DNA of 8,580 bases from Chloroflexota bacterium (GTDB taxonomy: Bacteria; Chloroflexota; Limnocylindria; QHBO01): contig JACCWY010000140.1 in the NCBI GenBank assembly GCA_013697395.1, positions 1 through 8,580 of the forward strand, written 5' to 3'. Positions 6,116 through 8,580 of the stretch are shown one piece after another. The first letter of the stretch is position 1. The number at the start of each line of letters is the position of its first letter. The notes under the pieces are model-generated. The model did no database searches. It worked only from the letters and a program-made list of their open reading frames with translations, and was not told where the DNA came from. Made by a program: the position numbers and the translations under genes.

Positions 6116-6289
6116 CTATCGCGTCAGGGTGGAGCGCGGCTGGGCACCGACGATGGCAATGGCCGTCGTGGTGGCGATCGCGAGCACCCCGAACGCAACA
6201 GCGGTCGTGGTGAGATTGAGCGAGGCGGCGATCATGAGGTAGGCGCCGATCGCGATGATGGCGACGGAGAGGAAGGCGGCTGCGCGCAT
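6116..6289 (-). CDS. Small two-helix membrane protein, hypothetical
   Basis: 57 residues, family not recognised. Two hydrophobic stretches, FLSVAIIAIGAYLMIAASL (about residues 6-24) and AVAFGVLAIATTTAIAIVG (31-49), joined by a short Asn/Thr loop, predict a helical hairpin in the cytoplasmic membrane; the C-terminus QPRSTLTR is positively charged and so probably inside. The start is ATG 6289 because a strong AAGGAG lies eight nt upstream; an in-frame ATG at 6352 would add a polar, non-conserved extension. It is the only gene at the head of a unit here with a clear Shine-Dalgarno rather than the leaderless layout. The codons strongly favour G/C in third position. No functional context is offered by the neighbours. 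Confidence 0.65.
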   Translation of the reverse strand: MRAAAFLSVAIIAIGAYLMIAASLNLTTTAVAFGVLAIATTTAIAIVGAQPRSTLTR

Positions 6290-6297
6290 CGGTGTGG

Positions 6298-6303
6298 CTC
6301 CTT
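6298..6303 (-). promoter_or_regulatory. Strong Shine-Dalgarno of the small membrane protein gene
   Basis: AAGGAG on the minus strand, eight nt before ATG 6289. It selects this start over the in-frame ATG at 6352. Confidence 0.6.
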
Positions 6304-6463
6304 GAGCGTGGTGATGAGCCTCAAGCGTCGCCTTCGGGCTGCGAATCGCCAACGTCCGATGCGCCGATGGCGCCTACGCCAATCGTCGCCCGTGCGCCGG
6401 AGGCTCAGGCGCGATGCAGCCAGAAGCCGATCGTGATGCGCAGCCACCAGCTCCGGAGGCGCC

Positions 6464-6610
6464 TCACGCGGGGTCGTCCAGGTAGGAGCGGAATTCGGAA
6501 CGCCACTCCCCGCGGTCATCGGGCTCGTGCGCAGGGTGGGCCCGGGAACCGTCCTCGACGTCGGCGTCTTGATCGGCCGGGGCCAGGACCGCGTCGAAGT
6601 CGTCGATCAT
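6464..6610 (-). CDS. Small acidic hypothetical protein downstream of the M28 peptidase
   Basis: 48 residues from ATG 6610: a strongly acidic sequence (IDDFDAVLAPADQDADVEDG, later EPDDRGEWRSEF and YLDDPA). No family recognised. Support for coding: nearly every codon after 6610 ends in G or C, like the proven genes around it, and GAGG stands eight nt upstream (6619-6622). The frame remains open upstream to a TTG at 6670-6668 that overlaps the peptidase stop as TTGA, which would give 68 residues and translational coupling; but codons in that 20-residue extension (CGA, CCT, TTT, GCA, GTT) lack the GC bias, so the shorter start is preferred. It would be cotranscribed with the peptidase. Confidence 0.45.
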   Translation of the reverse strand: MIDDFDAVLAPADQDADVEDGSRAHPAHEPDDRGEWRSEFRSYLDDPA

Positions 6611-6666
6611 GCCCTCAACCTCGGGCCCGAATGCGAACCGCGTGTCAAACCCCAGGCAAGGTCGCG

Positions 6667-7737
6667 TCAACGCCCTCCATCCGCGAGACGCTCCACGAGC
6701 AGCGCGGTGGCCGCCACGATCTTCGCAAGTGTGAAGTAGTCAAGGGTATCTGGCATATCGGTCGGCCGGTGGTAGTTGGGGTTGCGGAAGTTGGCGGTGT
6801 TCGTGACCAGGATCGCCGGCAGGCCGCGCAGCCAGAACCGAACGTGATCGCTCCTGCTGAAGTTGCGCGCCACCGGCACCGCAACCAGCGCCGGACCGAT
6901 GAGGGGCAGGTCCAGCGGGTCGCGCAGCAGCAGCACGCGCTCCGGACCGATCGTCGCCGCCAGGCAGCGCGCCCACTCGCTCACGAGTCCGATCGATATC
7001 CGCCGGTAGAGCGCGACCACCGTGTCGCCGGGATTGCCACGCTCCGCCAGGCGCTCGATCTGCCCGGGGTAGAGCCGGTCGATCCCGGATGGCACGCGCT
7101 GGCTCCCCGGCGCCGCGTTCATGTAGCCGATCGGGTCGTACACGACGGCGCCGCGCACCCGGTAGCGGCGCCGCAGCCAATTCACCAAGTAGCGTGACCC
7201 GACGAGACCGATCTCCTCGAAGTCGGGCGTGGCCAGGATGACGGTCCGGCGGAATCGTCTCCCTTCGAACATCCTCGCCAGCTCGAGCAGGGCGGCCAGG
7301 CCGGCGCCGTTGTCGTCGGCACCGGGCGAGCCGTGCACGGTGTCGTGGTGAGCGACGACGACGATCGCCTCGTCGCTCTCGCCCTCGGCGATGGCGACGA
7401 GGTTCATCCCGTTCAGCTCCGGGCAGATTTCCGACCGGTTCGGGCCGCTCGGCCGGTCGCCGCGGCCGTAGGCCAGCGCGCGGAGATTCCGCAGGTGGAG
7501 CCGCTGGCGGCCGGTGCGCCATCCGGCCGCGCGCCAGGCCGCGAGCAGGAGCGCATCGGTTCGCTCCATCGCTTCGGCCGCGCCAACGCGGTTTCGGGGA
7601 CCGGGGATCTGCTCGACCAGCCCTCGCAGACGCTGCGGGTCGACCCGGGCCAGCCAACCCTCGGCGGCGTGACGGAGCGGGCCGTCGGGAGCGGGGTAGC
7701 GCGGCTCATCCGTGCCCAGCAGGCCAGGGATCCGCAT
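6667..7737 (-). CDS. M28 family metallopeptidase (aminopeptidase/carboxypeptidase-like)
   Basis: 356 residues with the complete zinc-peptidase signature of family M28: VVVAHHDTVHGSPGADDNGAG (His130 ligand, Asp132 that orients the base, bridging Asp141), PDFEEIGLVGSRYLV (catalytic Glu174 and ligand Glu175), VVYDPIGYMN (Asp201 ligand) and the C-terminal NYHRPTDMPDTLDY (His323 ligand). The N-terminal ~100 residues precede the peptidase core. No signal peptide or membrane helix is evident, so an intracellular enzyme cleaving peptides or amino-acyl conjugates is most likely; the specific substrate cannot be inferred. The start is ATG 7737 with TATCCT seven nt upstream. It is divergent from the aminotransferase gene and followed by a small acidic ORF on the same strand. 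Confidence 0.92.
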   Translation of the reverse strand: MRIPGLLGTDEPRYPAPDGPLRHAAEGWLARVDPQRLRGLVEQIPGPRNRVGAAEAMERTDALLLAAWRAAGWRTGRQRLHLRNLRALAYGRGDRPSGPNRSEICPELNGMNLVAIAEGESDEAIVVVAHHDTVHGSPGADDNGAGLAALLELARMFEGRRFRRTVILATPDFEEIGLVGSRYLVNWLRRRYRVRGAVVYDPIGYMNAAPGSQRVPSGIDRLYPGQIERLAERGNPGDTVVALYRRISIGLVSEWARCLAATIGPERVLLLRDPLDLPLIGPALVAVPVARNFSRSDHVRFWLRGLPAILVTNTANFRNPNYHRPTDMPDTLDYFTLAKIVAATALLVERLADGGR

Positions 7738-7744
7738 GCCCCGG

Positions 7745-7750
7745 AGGATA
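7745..7750 (-). promoter_or_regulatory. Putative -10 element of leaderless M28 peptidase gene
   Basis: TATCCT (TAnnnT) on the minus strand, seven nt before ATG 7737. The palindrome at 7758-7769 lies just upstream, in the spacer/-35 zone of this promoter. Confidence 0.5.
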
Positions 7751-7757
7751 CGCCTAA

Positions 7758-7769
7758 GGCATCGATGCC
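7758..7769. promoter_or_regulatory. Perfect 12-bp palindrome, possible operator
   Basis: GGCATCGATGCC is fully self-complementary and lies within the 82-bp spacer between the divergent peptidase and aminotransferase genes, 7 bp upstream of the peptidase -10. Its position would let a dimeric repressor block the peptidase promoter; the aminotransferase -10 is about 38 bp away. No cognate regulator gene is visible in the window. Confidence 0.4.
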
Positions 7770-7807
7770 AGCCGCGTTCTCGAATGCGAAACCGACGTCA
7801 ACACGGG

Positions 7808-7813
7808 CACAAT
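7808..7813 (+). promoter_or_regulatory. Putative -10 element of leaderless aminotransferase gene
   Basis: CACAAT (one mismatch to TACAAT) six nt before ATG 7820. No Shine-Dalgarno is present. Confidence 0.42.
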
Positions 7814-7819
7814 GCTCCG

Positions 7820-8580
7820 ATGACACAGACGGTCGACCCGAGTCGCGCATCCGGGCGCGTCTCCGCGCGCGCGGCGAGCTTCACCGAGTCGGTGATCCGC
7901 GAGATGACGCGCCACGCGACGCTCCACGGAGCCGTCAACCTCGCGCAGGGATTCCCGGACTTCCCATGCCCGCCCGAGCTCAAGGAGGCGGCCAAGGCGG
8001 CGATCGACGCGGACATCAACCAGTACGCCATCACCTGGGGCGCTCGGGACTTCCGCCAGGCGATCGCGGCCAAGACCTCTCGCTGGTACCCGGGCTGGAC
8101 GGTCGACCCCGAGACCGATATCACCGTCACCTGCGGCGCGACCGAGGGAATGATCGCCGCCATGCTGGCGCTGGTCGATCCCGACGACGAGGTCATCGTG
8201 TTCGAGCCGTTCTACGAGAACTACGGGCCGGATGCGATCCTGTCCGGCGCCGTTCCGCGCTACGTCACCCTGCACGAGCCGGACTGGCGCATCGAGCCCG
8301 ACGAGCTGCGTGTCGCCTTCGGGCCGCGCACTCGCGCCATCATCCTCAATACGCCGCACAACCCGACCGGCAAGGTGTTCGACCGCGCCGAGCTCGAGCT
8401 CATCGCCGGGCTCGTGCAGGAGCACGACGCCCTCGTCCTGACCGATGACATTTACGAGCACATCGTCTTCACCGGCGAGCACATCCCGATGGCGACGCTC
8501 CCCGGCATGGCGGAGCGCACGGTCGCCGTCAACTCGCTGTCGAAGACGTACTCCGTCACCGGCTGGCGGGTGGGCTGGGT
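7820..8580 (+). CDS. PLP-dependent class I/II aminotransferase, 3' end cut by window edge
   Basis: The first 253 residues of a fold-type I aminotransferase. Visible: NLAQGFPDFPCP near residue 35, the typical N-terminal motif of the kynurenine/methionine/glutamine-aminotransferase-like group; NQYAITWGARDFRQAIA; CGATEGMIAAMLALV; FEPFYENYGPDA (aromatic ring stacking on PLP); NTPHNPTGKVF with the Asn binding the PLP oxygen; LTDDIYEHIVF with the Asp pairing with the pyridine nitrogen; and SLSKTYSVTGWRVGW with Lys242 as the Schiff-base lysine. Members transfer amino groups from aromatic or sulfur amino acids to 2-oxo acids. Full length would be near 390 residues, so about 140 lie outside. The start is ATG 7820, with CACAAT six nt upstream. 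Specific substrate (kynurenine, methionine, aspartate) cannot be decided from the visible part. Confidence 0.93.
   Translation, partial: MTQTVDPSRASGRVSARAASFTESVIREMTRHATLHGAVNLAQGFPDFPCPPELKEAAKAAIDADINQYAITWGARDFRQAIAAKTSRWYPGWTVDPETDITVTCGATEGMIAAMLALVDPDDEVIVFEPFYENYGPDAILSGAVPRYVTLHEPDWRIEPDELRVAFGPRTRAIILNTPHNPTGKVFDRAELELIAGLVQEHDALVLTDDIYEHIVFTGEHIPMATLPGMAERTVAVNSLSKTYSVTGWRVGW

Noticed and set aside
6361..6412. Hairpins GCGCC-GAT-GGCGC (6361-6373) and GCGCC...GGCGC (6394-6412) as terminators
   Set aside because: Stems of only five base pairs and no T-run on either strand; frequent by chance in GC-rich DNA.
7333..8448. 371-residue plus-strand open frame spanning the peptidase and aminotransferase
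   Set aside because: It runs antisense through the M28 gene and then out of frame through the aminotransferase; low-complexity Arg/Ala-rich sequence without family motifs.
1..8580. CRISPR array, tRNA/rRNA genes, insertion sequence or phage genes
   Set aside because: No regularly spaced direct repeats, no recognisable RNA gene, no transposase or integrase motifs found on either strand.

Overview
The window is very GC-rich with strongly GC-biased third codon positions, few tandem overlaps and many divergent gene pairs. At least six genes have a -10-like hexamer placed so close to the start codon that the mRNA would be leaderless. GC bias, leaderless starts and family content (DrrAB-type exporter, DinB, VOC, HipA-like kinase with DUF3037) fit a high-GC actinobacterial or Chloroflexota-like (e.g. 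soil or sediment) bacterium. I cannot place it more precisely from sequence alone. Nothing points to a plasmid, phage or insertion sequence.

Left part (1-3228): a minus-strand L-asparaginase runs off the left edge. Next is a damaged block. A hybrid histidine kinase/receiver gene (minus) has lost its N-terminus and carries an in-frame TAG in the ATP-lid region. It abuts, head to head at about 1931-1945, a DrrA-type ABC ATPase (plus) that has also lost its N-terminus, including Walker A, Q-loop and signature. The ATPase is translationally coupled (ATGA) to a DrrB-type permease broken by a one-base frameshift near 2964. One deletion across a formerly divergent promoter region would explain both truncations; a chimeric assembly is the main alternative.

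Middle part (3238-5882): a VOC/glyoxalase-fold gene (minus, probable TTG start) and a nitroreductase (plus) diverge from a 58-bp spacer. The nitroreductase ends tail-to-tail with a DinB-like gene, their stop codons sharing CTAA. DinB is the last gene of a tight minus-strand operon: HipA-like kinase, DUF3037 protein, DinB.

Right part (5883-8580): a 233-bp non-coding spacer with a cluster of ATTCCC/GGGAAT repeats, a 57-residue two-helix membrane protein, a small acidic ORF downstream of an M28 metallopeptidase (minus), and a divergent class I/II aminotransferase running off the right edge. The peptidase and aminotransferase share an 82-bp promoter region with a perfect 12-bp palindrome.

Most genes look like ordinary housekeeping or accessory enzymes. 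The points most worth a second look are the rearranged and decayed kinase/exporter block, the very regular leaderless promoter spacing, and the HipA-like kinase/DUF3037 pair.
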